Assembly (NCBI GenBank): GCA_930367205.1
Contig: OV884014.1
Location: 115,637,768-115,701,767, forward strand
Length of the DNA stretch: 64,000 nt
Reading direction: 5' to 3'
Source: Acanthosoma haemorrhoidale
Taxonomy: Eukaryota > Arthropoda > Insecta > Hemiptera > Acanthosomatidae
The first letter of the stretch is position 1; each line of letters starts with the position of its first letter. The notes beneath the pieces are model-generated. The model saw nothing but the letters and a program-made list of their open reading frames with translations, ran no database searches and was not told the DNA's origin. Below, in pieces: positions 21,419-33,579 of the stretch. Position numbers and translations under genes: made by a program.

Positions 21419-21731
21419 CCCACAGGTCATCCCATCTCTCAATAGAAAACAAATTACTATCCAATTGCGTATCCAATCCTTTCAATAAAAAGTCCTGAGA
21501 ACAATTGTTAACCCCCTTATTACGTCAGCAACAAAACCCTTCATAACAATCTTAATATACCTTATGTTCTTGAACTCATCCTTTCCAGTTTCATGAAATT
21601 CTGTAGTAACTTATCCCCTAGCAGTCATTGCACTTCACCACTCATCCTTATAATCCTCCTCGGAGACTAAAACGGCAATGGCCTCGTGACCTGCTATAAA
21701 TAGGTGAGACAGTGGGAGTCCTGGCAATGGA
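21419..21731 (+). mobile_element. Jockey-like LINE fragment, copy 1
   Basis: C-terminal part of a reverse transcriptase ORF with frameshifts, recognised by nucleotide match to the other copies: CTCAATAGAAAACAAATTAC, GCGTATCCAATCCTTTCA, TTACGTCAGCAACAAAACCC, TATAATCCTCCTCGGAGAC. Confidence 0.75.
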
Positions 21732-22544
21732 CTCAATAGGCAGCTTCTAATTCTATCATAATAAAGTTGTTGTTGTATATTCTAATGTGAACATGAATGG
21801 GAAATAGATATAGAGATATATATTTAAACACTGAAAAGCATAGCCATTTCCCATTAGCAGTAGTTGCTAGATATAGTCACTCGACTGTACAGATTCAGCC
21901 TGCTCTAAATAGAGAAATAGGCTGTCGCTCTTGAGGAGTCACCTTGGACGGTGACTTATAGCGTAAAACGAGACGGCAGAACGAACGACGTCAAAGAGCC
22001 ATGACTTCCTAGGCGTTACCTAACCTGGAACGATCAGGATACACGTCCCTCCTACACGGGGCGACCTTTTGTGGACCTCATTAGATGGAAGGAGATCGGC
22101 TCAAGTCCATTCCGATCCCACCGAAAAAGGACCGTTGGGGAGGGGGACCGCGAGATATAGAATGGCCACTTACCGGGCCTGCCCTCCTTACTATCTCTTT
22201 GGAATCACTTGAGGACATTATGGCCTTTGAAATTTTTACCTGTGAATTACTACCTTTATTTATTAACACGAGAAAGAAAAAAAAAAGAAGAAGATTACCT
22301 CACCGTTTTTTAACAGTAGATCAAAAGTGTTTGGAATTTGGTTTAGGTTATGTTATTTAGGTTATGGGAGTATTGAGAAAAGAACCAGGGAGCAAACTCA
22401 CTTATATGAAACTCCTTTGTCTGATCTTCACATATTAACTACGTTAAGTGTTTGGAAACGTATTTGAATAAAGTCAAGGACCGACAGATCTCCTTTTGAA
22501 GTGTATGGTTTTCTAAATGTCACCCTGCGCTATTGATTTAACCC
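21732..22544. other. Unassigned region with one 91-codon frame
   Basis: A + frame from 22085 to 22360 starts MEGDRLKSIPIPPKKDRWGG, and the opposite strand has ATGTCC followed by a consensus donor CCCG/GTAAGT near 22170. Either could be an exon or repeat debris. Nothing supports a function. Confidence 0.2.
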
Positions 22545-23310
22545 TGAAGTAGTACCGTACTTAGGCTTCCATGTCGACAAACGTCCTGGAAGCCGCATAC
22601 GAGACTAAAAAGACAGACGCTGTGGACAACTGTACAGACTACTTCAAAGGGCATGTCATCTATCAATAGAAAACAAATTACTAATTTACCAAGTTATACT
22701 TAAGCCAATCTGGGGATACGGAATAGAGCTGTGGTGAACAGAAAAAAAGTTGAACACTAAGCGTATCCAATCCTTTCATTCAGAAGTCCTGAGAAAAATA
22801 GTGCCCCTTATTATGCCAGCAACAAAACCCTTCATAATGATCTTAATATCCCTTACATTCTTGAACTCAACCCTTCCAAGTTCCATAGTAACCTATCCAA
22901 CCACCCGAATCCCCTAGCACACTCATTGCACTGTACCACTCATCCCTATAATCCTCCTCGGAGACTGAAACGGCAGTGGACTCGTGACCTGTTATAAATA
23001 CGTGACAGTGGGAGTTCTGGCGATGGTCAGTTTCTCCAATCATGTCCTGAGCGTATTTGGCTCTCGCGCTCTTCGTCAGCCTCTACTGGCTCGTATCTGG
23101 TGACGCGGCTGACGGAGGAGCGTGGAGGGCTTTCCAAGACTCCGCTTCCTCTTTCGCATGCGAGGATGATGACAACCATATGGATTTGGGAGGCCTATGG
23201 GCTGTTTGTAAATACTGTATAAATGAGCGAGTGAAAATGGTATGAATGAAAACATTTATCACAATTATTTATTGCTTAATGAGACAGATTGTAATTTTAG
23301 TACAATTAAG
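22545..23310 (+). mobile_element. Jockey-like LINE, 5'-truncated, copy 2
   Basis: Begins in the reverse transcriptase at the tyrosine-leucine-glycine-phenylalanine block (TACTTAGGCTTCCATGTCGA) and runs through the C-terminus into a 3'UTR with GTAAATACTGTATAAATGAG and GATTGTAATTTTAGTACAAT. Stops and frameshifts interrupt the frame. Most complete 3' half of the family on the + strand here. Confidence 0.8.
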
Positions 23311-23965
23311 AAGTGTCAATGTATAAGTAATAATTAAAATACAAATGATTTAATAATTGGTGGAATAATAACTGAAAACCGACGAGGCCACTGATCTTGA
23401 GTGTTTTTATTTTATGTGGTCATTATCAATAGATCAAACCGCGCCCATAAATCTTTTAAGCGAAGACAGATGATCTTTCGCCATCCTCTCTTTGTTTTAT
23501 ACTGTTATAATATCACCAAAAAGTAAACGAATGAACCTCTGTCGTATAAATGAGCTAATGATGAAGGATCGCATATCGAAGTAGGGACAATGATTTACAT
23601 GGCGTGCCGACAAGGTGGGCAGGGCCCAGATAAAAAAAACTTATAATGCACAATAAATAAATGGCTGGGACGATTAAGACGACTGTTGTGTTTGGGCTGA
23701 CTGGATGGATGGGTGAACACCTTCCAATAAGTCTACCTCCTTCTCAATAACAGCTGTCATGTGTCGTTAATGCACATATCAATCTTACCTCCTTCATGGC
23801 CTTTGATGACAATTGTTAAGAAAAACTTCAGCTTATTTGTATATTACAATGTCGTGACCGGCCATGGCTTAGTAACTACCATATATTCCATAGTCATTTG
23901 ATATATTTTACAACTATTTGAAGCTATCTACTTAATTTAGATCAATATTGATGAAATAAATTGTA

Positions 23966-24852
23966 TAGGGTGTCCCAGTATTTACGCAAGATTTGATTTA
24001 AATAGAAAACACAGTTTTTAGTATTTTTGTTGTTATTTTTCTATTGAATTATAAAGTAAATAGAATAGGGTTATTTATGGCATAACACATCGGTTAAATG
24101 GCCTCCACGACATTGCTGGCACATACGCACTCTTTTGTCGAAATTTTCCATGACCATTTGGCATAAATGTGGTTGAATTTTGTTGATCCAGCGTTGAATT
24201 TCCTCTTTTAATGCACGGGTGGAAGTGGGCTTGTTGGCATACACCTTTGACTTCAAATAACCCCATAAAAAGAAATCTAAAGGTGTTAAATCACACGATC
24301 TAGGGGGCCAATTCTGATCACCGGAACGAGAGAGTACACGACTTGGAAATGTCTCATGCAGTATTTGAATTGACTCATGGACTGTATGTCATTTGGCACC
24401 ATCTTGTTGAAACCACATATTGGCCACATCAATATCATCCAATTTCGGCACAAAGAACTGTGTTTACGATGCCGAATTGATGTTCCTGGATTTTCAACAA
24501 CACTCTCAGGCACTGCTTCGATATTGACATTTGAACGGCTTGTTTTTGTACGACCAGTGTGTTAATGTCTCCAACTGATCCAGTTTCCCTAAATCTTTCA
24601 ATTAATCTCTTCGTTGAAGTCAAAACACTATTCCGACCATATTTTGTATGAAATTTTCGAACTGCGGCCGCCAAACTTTCATTATTTTTGAGATAATGTT
24701 CAACAATAAAGGCATGTTGTTTTATCGTGTAACGCTCCATTTTTACTAACCCTGAACTGTCAGCTGTCAAATTGTTTTTTTTTAGGGTTGCCATCACTTT
24801 ACTGCACAAATGGCGGCAAATTCAAATCTTGCGTTAATCCTGGGACACCCTT
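23966..24852 (-). mobile_element. DD41D-type mariner relative, copy 1
   Basis: 887-bp element flanked by TA (23964-23965 and 24853-24854). Terminal inverted repeats are GGGTGTCCCAG at the left and CTGGGACACCC at the right, continuing into TTACGCAAGATTTGA and its partner for about 30 bp. It contains a single transposase gene on the minus strand (separate entry). Confidence 0.9.
24071..24743 (-). pseudogene. DD41D-type mariner transposase, frameshifted
   Basis: Begins MERYTIKQHAFIVEHYLKNN at 24743, an N-terminal helix-turn-helix domain with RKFHTKYGR, and ends RGGHLTDVLCHK at TAA 24071. The frame moves at least twice (segments 24435-24743, 24286-24513, 24071-24256), so no functional transposase is made. 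This copy retains an ATG where copies 2 and 3 have ATT. Confidence 0.85.
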
Positions 24853-25126
24853 TATTTATAATGTTATGCTAAATTCTTTTCCACGAACAAGTAGAAATTA
24901 ACCTCTTCACGGACGAGGAAACACTCTACCTTTCCGTATTTTATCAATAATTCTTCGGCGTCAGTATGGAGAGAGGGGACTAGTTCACGATTCCGACACT
25001 ACAAGAGCTTACTAGTAGCCCCTGATTGGTCAAAGTAAAACACTCTCATTCGCTGTAGGCAGGAATGACCTAAATTATATATACAATTTTTATTTTATAT
25101 ACTTTCTTGCTCTCCCCACCACTATG

Positions 25127-25130
<4 letters not shown>

Positions 25131-25158
<28 letters not shown>
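25131..25158. repeat. (TC)n microsatellite
   Basis: About 28 bp of pure TC repeat. Confidence 0.9.
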
Positions 25159-25162
<4 letters not shown>

Positions 25163-25758
25163 ATACACGTAATGTTTCATACTTACGTACCTTTTAAAAC
25201 CCTCCTATTCCAACACCTCCTCACCACTTTGAAAACATTTTTTATTGTTTATTATTATTCATTTAACTTTCCTGCGATAAACCCACAGCTGCAACCTACG
25301 GTGCAAGAATGATGAATTTGTTTTCTATTCTATTCCATATCTTTTTTACCGCAGGTAATGTGTCTGTCTTTAGTCATGGAAACAATCAGAACTCTGAATC
25401 TTTAATATGCTCTAAGCTTTGAGTTGAGAAATCTTTAACGTTAGGGACGCTGGTCCGACTTTTTACACATATTTATGTTTTTATTCGCCACACACTGCCA
25501 CAAATCAGTTTTTCTGATGATTTTTGTTTGTTTTCGTACCCTATTAATTTTTTCTAGACAGCTATTGTATCTTAACCGATACATCATACAAGTGGATGTT
25601 TTGTAGTATACCTTTTAAGATTTCATGATCATACTCGCCAGTAATGACTCGTGGGATATCCAAGAACGCAAAAGAGTATTTTTCTCGCAGTTTCCCCTAT
25701 TGATATCATCTGGTTATCCACGGCCTATTTGATGATGGCTGCTTCTTTTCTTACCAAG

Positions 25759-25941
25759 TGCAACACAATCTATATGCACCGACGGGGTTTAACGGGTTCT
25801 TCCTTCGGGAGGAGGAGTTTTTTCATCCCGATTATCCTTGGTCGGGGCTGGAAGCTCCCGCGTTCCTGGCCAGTATGTACACCGACCTTGCCTGTCTTCT
25901 GGGAAAGGCAGTGAAAATGTGCAACAACAACAACAACCGGC
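25759..25941 (+). CDS. Candidate internal exon, unidentified
   Basis: GC-richer block bounded by a pyrimidine-rich acceptor CTTCTTTTCTTACCAAG and a donor CCAG/GTATAA. The open frame reads QHNLYAPTGFNGFFLREEEF, then FHPDYPWSGLEAPAFLASMY and TDLACLLGKAVKMC before NNNNN. Composition is protein-like and CpG-containing. It enters in phase 1 and so cannot directly follow the 13947 exon. Alternative: it lies 118 bp upstream of an LTR start (26060), so it may be the 3' internal end of that retroelement. Confidence 0.35.
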
Positions 25942-26059
25942 CAGGTATAAAATAGCCGTGTTCAAGGACCCCGATCCCAGCAGATTCTCTTGGCTCATAT
26001 CTGGCCGCTTTATGAAATTCATGTGCGCGAAAAAAAGGATAACGGGAAATTATCGGTAT

Positions 26060-26299
26060 TGTAGCGACCGCTTACTACATAAGATAAATCACCCTCTATG
26101 GTATATATATTGTGAAGTGGTTATAATATGCTGTAAAGAAATTTAAACAAATGTAAATAATACTAACAAACCACAAGTCATATCAGTATCTGCCTTTAGG
26201 TATCTCCGGTCCACACTCGCCTTAGGTATCTTGACGGTTTTCGCCTACCCTCAGATACCGAGCGTGAATTCGTGGTCATTCCAAGACCACACAAACTGT
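26060..26299 (+). mobile_element. LTR relative with internal deletion
   Basis: Starts TGTAGCGACCG and matches the first 140 bp of the 35350-36272 LTR (ACTACATAAGATAAAT, AAACCACAAGTCATATCAGT), then jumps to the core (CTCCGGTCCACACTCGCC, CATTCCAAGACCACA). The intervening U3 segment is missing. Confidence 0.75.
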
Positions 26300-26703
26300 G
26301 TAGTTTGTCATTTATTTTATGAATAACAATTGTTAATGAAAATACGATGGACCCTAGGTGTCCTGGGCACAGACACCCATCTTCTATTGTTCTGATGACC
26401 TTGAGTATAGTGAGATGCTAGAAAAATGCAAACTTCTGCTTTGGTCTTTTAACATTGCATTTATTATTTATTTTTTTCAAAACCTTATATGACCCCCATT
26501 TGTCGGTCCTTTTGTTTTCGGTATTTCAAGTCAAAAAGACATAGCAAAAATTTAAGATTCAAATCAAGGTGCAGAAAAAAATATAATGACAATCCATAAA
26601 ACACAATGGAATTCTTCATTAAAACATTTACATCTTATTATGAGTAAATAGAAAATTAAACATTACTGAGTAAATACTTAATTGCATGATAAATTGCAAT
26701 TAT

Positions 26704-27172
26704 GCCTCTGCATCTCTCTTTCCTAACCTCGCTATGCTTTAGTCCAGCCTTGTCGGACCCCACACTTCCCTAGCGGGATTCTCTGCCTTCGTCTCGCTAA
26801 AACTAGCACCTCCTTGGAAGCGATCTCTTCCTTGCGGACGACGGTCACCTGGGGCCTTACAACATTTCCTAGTAGTGTCTACCCCAGTGATCCAGACTGC
26901 CTCTCTCCGGTCCACACTCACCGGGATCCGAACTGTTTTCGCCTACCTTTAGATACCGAGTGTGAATTTGTGGTGATTCCAAGACCACATAAACTACCAA
27001 TAATACCTACCCTGTTCCTCTTCTCCTGAACATAGTGAACTGTCGGGGCACATACCTATCAGATAAGGAGTCAGATAGTTCAGTAGTAAGACCCGTCATG
27101 AAGCAATTGTCCAGGTCATAGCCTAGTCAACCCTCACTTCGTCACCAGGGCTAAGGTAACTAGGCACCCCTC
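26704..27172 (+). mobile_element. LTR relative, 3' part
   Basis: Matches the core and 3' end of the 35350-36272 LTR: CCTAACCTCGCTATG, CTCCTTGGAAGCGATCTC, TTCCAAGACCACATAAACT, CTGTCGGGGCACATA, AAGACCCGTCATGAAG, ending AACTAGGCACCCCTC just short of the terminus. Contains a 71-codon open frame homologous to frames in the other copies. Confidence 0.75.
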
Positions 27173-28052
27173 ATGTACATATATATTACAAGGCTTGGTA
27201 ATTTCAAATATTGGTTGGCCGTGGGCCGCTTGACTTGTGACTCAGCCAATTGTTTCCTAGTGCACTTGCCCTTGATCTAATACCATTCAACTGGCGCCTT
27301 AGTTTCAAACGTTTACGTACAACTGACGATCTATTATGATCGTTTTTTCCTGATGGTATTGTTCTACCATTGTTTCTATATTTAGGTATCTACGTTTTAT
27401 TACTTCCTATGACGTTAATCGTCCTGTATCGTCCCGTTATTAATTTCCGGAGGTTTTAAAGAGAGACCATTTGTTTCTTACTGCTTCATTATAATATAAT
27501 TTTAATTTTCCTTTTTTATCACAAATAAGTTAGCAGGTGCAATATTCTGGCTATCACTATGCATTAGGAGGTCAATAATAGCTAATTGCTCTTTTGTTTG
27601 TCAAGCGACTCCAAGTGAAAGTTCTTGGAATACAGGATCCGACCTTTCAGCTATTATACTTAAATTATTTAAAACAAAAATGCCGATTTACCGTTTGCAT
27701 TTGCTCTCTCTAAATCCTTTTTCCTGTTTCCTTCTGTTGTACGATCTTGCGAACACTTCTGTTGGCTGAGTGTGGTGGAGGTATCATTAGATATCCGCAC
27801 TGCATGTTGCCACTACATAAATCAACGGGCTACGAACGATTTGTCTTGAGGCACACGAGTGTCTTGGAGAAGATGGTAAGTAGTCGCCGGTGGTTCTCAG
27901 CACCCACCAACCCCCATCATCATCAGTCACTTGCGCCCTTACTGTATTTGCATAGAACAAGCGTTCTTCTGCTGTGATTGAAAGTACTTAAGTACACAAT
28001 CTGTAGACGCTAATGGAAAATTTAAATTATTATCATAGGAACATAATTATTG
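27173..28052. other. Mostly AT-rich; one exon-like patch at 27720-27870
   Basis: No repeat recognised. A + frame ends TCGGAGAAGATG-like context at a near-perfect donor GAAGATG/GTAAGTA (about 27874). The upstream 40 codons (TLLLAECGGGIIRYPHCMLP) match nothing I know. Too weak to call a gene. Confidence 0.25.
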
Positions 28053-28929
28053 TGTTGGCTGGAAAGTGATTTCGGTTTGCACCAGCAGACAGCGTTATGT
28101 CTGTTTCGTTATTCTTTTCGCAATGTTAAAATTTTCATCTTTTGCGATTTGGTAGTCGGTACCTTTAGGTTGCTACAGAATGAAATTCCGTGTAATTTTG
28201 TTTACAACTGTCAGTTTACTGTCAGTTTTAACATGGAGTGCATAAGCATTTTCGACACATTTTACTTTTTTATTTTTCATAAAGGCAAGAAAGCGGCTGA
28301 GGCTCACAAAGAGATATGTGAAGTTTATGGAGTTGATTGATTAACAGAACGTGTCAGAATTGGTTTAAAAAATTTCGTCCTTTAGATATTTCATTGAAAG
28401 ATGACCAACGTGTTCTAGTCGACCTTCTGAAGTTGTTGATGACAAAATGATAGCCATAATTAAATCAAATCGTCATATAACTATGTCAGAGATTGCAAAA
28501 CAGTTAAATGTATCACACACAACAGTTGAAAATCATATAAGACGTCTTGGACTTGTTAAGAAGCTCGATATTTGGGTTCTGCCAAGACAATGCGAGCAAC
28601 ACAATCTTAAGCAACACGTACGAAACTATTGGAGCTTGGTTGGGAAGTGATGTCGCCCATACAGCCCCGACCTTGCACCATCGGATTATCATTTATTTCG
28701 AAGTTTACTAAACTTCTTAAATGGTAAAAATTTCAGTGATAAAGATGACATAAAATCGCACTTGGTTGAGTTTTTTGCTGATAGATGAGATCATGAAGTT
28801 ACCAGAAAGATAGCAAAAGGCCATAGAACAAAATGGAAGATATTTGCCTGATTAAAGTTCATTTATTGTATAAAAAAAAAAAACACTTTTATTTCGCACT
28901 AAAAAACCGAAATTACTTTCTTGCCAACC
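28053..28929 (+). mobile_element. Mariner (DD34D-type) relic with internal deletion
   Basis: Imperfect terminal repeats GTTGGCTGGAAAGTG..ATTTCGGTTT and, reversed, GGTTGGCAAGAAAGTAATTT; right flank TA (28930-28931), left flank mutated to TG. Coding remnants in shifting frames: AAEAHKEICEVYG, ITMSEIAKQLNVSHTTVENH, KKLDIWV, then a jump to GACAATGCG (the DNA motif of the second catalytic Asp) and YSPDLAPSDYHLF with the third Asp. At 877 bp it is about 400 bp shorter than full-length mariners; the deletion removes the first catalytic Asp region. Confidence 0.85.
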
Positions 28930-29412
28930 TATTAGTTTTCTTACATACTTTGCGTTTTCGCTAATTTGTCCCTCGGGTTCTGTTATTTTCCAACCTCGAG
29001 ACGTGAATTTTTTTGTACATTTAATTCTCAATTTATATCACTACTACTACGATACGACGTTGGCCAGGAATGTGGTCCGAAAAATGTTCGAATCTACGTG
29101 AAATTTTGAAAGGTATATTCTCAAAAGCGCAAAATTAATTTTCAATGTTTCTCGTAATAAATATGCGGCCTATAGCTATATGAATGTTTATAAGTGAACA
29201 GTACGATAGCAATGTATGAAGAATATACGAGTGTTTTATCTCAATACAGAAAGTAGCAATAGGGTGCTTTGATATTCGTTATGTCGAGTCGTTCAGTGAA
29301 TGGGGGCGGCCGTTGAAAAATTAGGCATGCGTATCAGCCACCTCACTGTCAACCAACCGGCGCGAACCAGCCGGGCTACGGTGTGTTGCCGTCCTTGACT
29401 TGACAGATAAGA

Positions 29413-29796
29413 ATGGCTGGATGTTACCGTGACGAATTCTCCTCACTGTTTACAAAACGCATTCTTCAATGTCTTCTTATTGTTTCTATCGTCTTCTCTT
29501 TCTTTCTGATGCCCCTTCTTCTTTTTGTTTTGTCGGTTCTGTTTTCTATCGGGCAAATTATTGCTGAATCAGTTACCGTCTTTTTTTTTCCTCTGCGAGT
29601 GAGTATAATTGCTTCCTTGATAAAACGATTGAAGGAAGTTCTTCATTCGACGTTACCGTTTATTTACACGCCCTTGAAGGATACTAAATCCATCGTTAGT
29701 TTTATAATGCTAAGAACAAGTAGAAGGGGCTTGAGCAGAACTGTATACCTGCCTCGTGACTTCATGGAAGTCACTGATGGTTCCTGTTATTTTTAA
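29413..29796 (+). CDS. Hydrophobic single-exon ORF of 127 codons, unrecognised
   Basis: Starts at ATG in favourable context (AAGAATGG) after a CpG-rich 100-bp stretch. Residues about 17-65 are strongly hydrophobic (CLLIVSIVFSFFLMPLLLFV) and could form two membrane segments. Residues from about 95 lie inside a dispersed repeat also present at 45157-45665, so the stop is repeat-supplied. A strong donor-like GA/GTGAGTAT at 29598 would end a shorter exon. The hydrophobicity may simply reflect the pyrimidine-rich strand. No family recognised. Confidence 0.25.
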   Translation: MAGCYRDEFSSLFTKRILQCLLIVSIVFSFFLMPLLLFVLSVLFSIGQIIAESVTVFFFPLRVSIIASLIKRLKEVLHSTLPFIYTPLKDTKSIVSFIMLRTSRRGLSRTVYLPRDFMEVTDGSCYF

Positions 29797-29997
29797 GTAA
29801 GCAACCGCATCCCTCCAAGACCTCCCTACTTCCCAGAACTATCCTTTTCTTATACATACATGTCTCAGCTTTAGCCCCAGACCCCACTTGCTCATAGACC
29901 ACCCAGTATGTAGTAACGTAAATCTCTTAATATTTGTATATACCAGAGTTTTGATTGTACTTCATAATAAAGCTTTTCTTCCTTTTCTTTTAAAAGA
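29692..29997 (+). repeat. Dispersed repeat with terminal poly(A) signal, copy 1
   Basis: Shares TTTTATAATGC, AAGAACAAGTAGAAGGGGC, CAGAACTGTATACCTGCCTC, CACCCAGTATGTAGTAACGT and CATAATAAA.CTTTTC with the reversed copy at 45157-45665. The block ends soon after AATAAA, so it looks like the 3' end of a transcribed retroelement or an LTR fragment. Confidence 0.7.
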
Positions 29998-30532
29998 ACC
30001 TCCTAATACAAAGATTATTTAACTGAAGATTAGTTCAGAGTTTGAAACGTGGATCGATGTTTCGATTTTACAGTATCACGAAATGGTTTTATTTTCTCTA
30101 GAAACAAAATATCAGTTAAATGTAAACATAAATAGTAATACTCCTAATAAGGTAGTCTCCTCTGAATTATTAATTAAACATAACTTTATATTGTAAGATT
30201 AGGACCTCAATAATTTATTAAAATTTTAAGACTTAAGATGTGCCTGAAATAAATAAATAATTTTATATAATGACTTGTGGATAGGATAATATCCAGGTTG
30301 CCTAAATAACAATAATTGTGTTTTTTTAATTAATAATCGATACTGAGGAATGTTTTTTAAACCTAGACGAAATAGTAAAAACATCTTGATGAAAGTTTAC
30401 AGTGTTGCGAAAGATTAAGTTTAAAGACGAAGAAGATTGACAATAGTATTTGCATGTACAGGGGTGGTTCGGTAGGTTGAACTAATACTTATTGGTAAAA
30501 TAAATTTAGTTGTTTAAAAGAAAAAAATAAAT

Positions 30533-30968
30533 ACTGAGAACAATAGTAAATGCCCCTTATTACGTCAGCAACAAAAACCTTCATAACGATCTTAATATAC
30601 CTTACATTCTTGAACTCATCCCATAAGTTCATAAACTTCTATAGTAACCTATGCAACCACCCTAATCCCCTATCACAGTCATTGAACTGCACCACTCATC
30701 CCTATAGTCCTCCTTGGAGACTGAAAGGGCTGTGGCCTCGAGACCTGCTATAAATGCGTGATTCCTGGCGATGGCCAGTTTCTCCAATCATGTTTTGAGC
30801 GTATGTGGCTCTCGCGCTCTTCGTCAGCCTCCACTGGCTCGTATCCGGCGACGTGGGGGACTTCCCGGGACATTTGCTTCCTCTTTCGCATGCGAGGGAG
30901 GTGACTATCAGAGGGATTTGGGAGGTCTCTGGGCTGTTTGTAAATATTGTATGAATGGGATCATTTAT
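30533..30968 (+). mobile_element. Jockey-like LINE, 5'-truncated, copy 3
   Basis: Starts CTGAGAACAATAGTAAATGC and runs through TTACGTCAGCAACAAAA, CTCCTTGGAGACTGAAAG and CGTATGTGGCTCTCGCGCTC to the 3'UTR GTAAATATTGTATGAATG. Coding frame broken. Confidence 0.8.
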
Positions 30969-33489
30969 CCTAATACAGTTGTTGTTAATAATAATATAAA
31001 AGCTATGAATTGTATTGGCTCCCTCGTCTTAAGAGTCTACTCATGACTCTACATTTTATATAAGGCACTCTTTGATTATTATGAAAATACTACATAACTG
31101 TAAGCTCATTGTAACTGCCGATTACAATTTATTACAACACTCCGAGACCGCGAACATCAGCACATCATATGTTGTTTGCACTTAACTGCACGAATGGGAT
31201 AGACCGCCTATGGTTTCGTGAAGGTAAGATGTCTTCACAAGATAACGTGGCGATGCAAATTCGAACACAGCTCGTTTACTTAAGTGCTATATTTTACGAC
31301 TTAGCCCCGCCTTACGAATGCATTAATATTATATATAATATTGTAATGTCATCGATGTACAACAAGGTGTACAACATTTACAAGCACTTTAGAAAATCAA
31401 TGATTTAATTATAAATCACTTCCTACACCTGGTGTACATAGAATGGCCTAGGAATATTTCAGTCTTCATTTAGTATTCATTGCCTTCTATGTTTTTATAT
31501 ATCACATATTTGTGCTTATAAATTCATAATTTTTCATTTGCCAAAAATTCATTGTTTATCAGTGTTTAAAACGTCAAACGTCATTGTCTGACTTTGAATA
31601 CAAATCCTTGAGAATGTCATGAGATTTCCAAAGCTGAATGTAATTAATTTTTTGACGATTATAATTGTGAAATAATTTAGAGAATATGTATGAAGGTAGT
31701 GTGTGGTTTATTTTCATGATTTATTCTTTTGTTTCCAAATTATTTTGAAATAACTTATATGAATAATTGTATGACATTTTTTTCTTATATTAATTTAATT
31801 TTTGTTATTTTACAGGTAAGCAGCTATCCTTTTCAAAGTTTTATAACCATTTTTGTAAGTATGTTCTTATTAAATACATTTGGTTTTACTTCGAAATATT
31901 TTAATGCAATGGCAAACCTAGCTCTCGGAAAATAGACTTGAGGATCACATCGTATCATACTGGCAATGACCTGATCTTCCCAGTGATGTTTTCATGGATA
32001 AAGACTTTTGTATTCAAAAACCCCTAATCGTAAAGGGAAAATATATTCCCGTTCGCGAAATCTGAAAATAATTATGACGTAGAATACCTATGTCATAAAC
32101 TAATTTAGATGTCAAATGAAATATTAAGTCTTTCAAGAAGTTCAGTTTTACTTAGCAACCATCTATATTGGGGGTAAAATTTATCAATATCCATTAAAAA
32201 ATGTGCATTATGAATATTTATAAATGAAGAATTGGTTCTTATGAGGGGTCACTTGATATTGTTTATTATTACGTATACCAATTATATAAATAATACAATA
32301 TATAATATTTATAAAATAAAAAAGATATGATTGGCTTTCCTAATAGGAAAAGCCTCCCCTTTCATACTGAAGGTATATGTCAGGTTGAAATATCACAAAT
32401 TGTTAGTGCGTATTGATTAAATAATTGGTAGTTTTGTCTTGCTTAGTCCGAACGATTTCCACGGATCAGACTCAAATTTTAAATGGTTCGAGCTGATGGC
32501 TACTAAAGTGGCGCTTCATTGATGTTAGAAACTTTTCTATTAAATGTTTTTAATTAAGCTTCTCTTAATGAAACTGTTAAAACATATGGAGGTCTATAGT
32601 ACTGAGATAGCTGTGCCTTTTAAATATTTTTATAATAAATCTGAAAATCTGTACCCTCACAATTTTTGTTTTATTCTTTAAATGGTTTTTGTTTACCAAA
32701 TAATTTTTAAAGAAAAAAAGAATGTGTATATGAACGGAGAAAGTGAATAAAGTATTAAGAATTTTTGACAATAATCATTTTATAAAAAAAAAAAAAACAC
32801 ATCTTGGTTGTTGTAAATCGCTTTTTTGAACTCACAAGACAAAATTGTAAAGAGCTAAAATATAGACTTAAAAAACTTATTGAAAATGGTACTCGCTCTT
32901 AAAAAGTTTAGTTTTTGCATTAACGTTTTACCAGTGTTTTTAACCAATGTTCTCTCTGCTCCGCGATCGTCGTGGGCTTCCTCTGTGCCTCCTTGTTTGT
33001 TTTTTGTTGTGTTAATTCTAGCGCCAATGTCCTTGGTCCCACGTCCCACGCCAGTTCTTGTTTCCTTTTCTTTTTTTGCCAAGGATCCGATTATTATTAA
33101 CAGGCCATTTCCACCTCGTTTGTATTAATTGTTAATCTATGTAATTGTTCCTTTTTTTTTTCTTTTTTTTTGGGGTGGTTTTAATTAAACTGGCAGCTTT
33201 GCTTTTCGGAATGTTTGTTTCATTCAGTGGTATTGTTAGTTACTCCATATTATCGCCGTACCCTTTGGAAAATTGTAGGCTATTCGTAATTAGAAATGAA
33301 CACTGAACTCTAATCTACCCACCATTTATTTTGTTATGATTACACAATCGGTTTTAGCGGCTACACATAACATTTTGCTACCGAAGAAGGATAATTATAT
33401 CTTTCCCGGTTCCTTCAAAGTTAAAAAAAAAAATAGTGAAATATGCTTCTTTTTCAATTTTATTTATTTATCATTTTAATATTTCATAA
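30969..33489. other. AT-rich, no supported gene
   Basis: Short frames only. At 32880-33110 the two strands carry overlapping frames (minus strand rich in Lys, Arg, Glu and Thr, for example TGVGRGTKDIGARINTTKNK) in a GC-richer patch; no motif recognised. Confidence 0.4.
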
Positions 33490-33579
33490 CATTAAAAAAA
33501 AAAAAAATGTATATTTTGCGTTTTGACCAGTGATTGATTGAAAGTTGCATTCTAAAAAAAAAATACTAATAATAAGGTA

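Noticed and set aside
13947..25941. Direct splicing of the 13947 exon to the 25759 block
   Set aside because: The first exon ends in phase 2 while the 25759 block requires a phase 1 predecessor, so a direct join breaks the frame.
26739..26921. Minus-strand frame VDRREAVWITGVDTT and similar
   Set aside because: Antisense shadow across an LTR relative; not shared in the other LTR copies.
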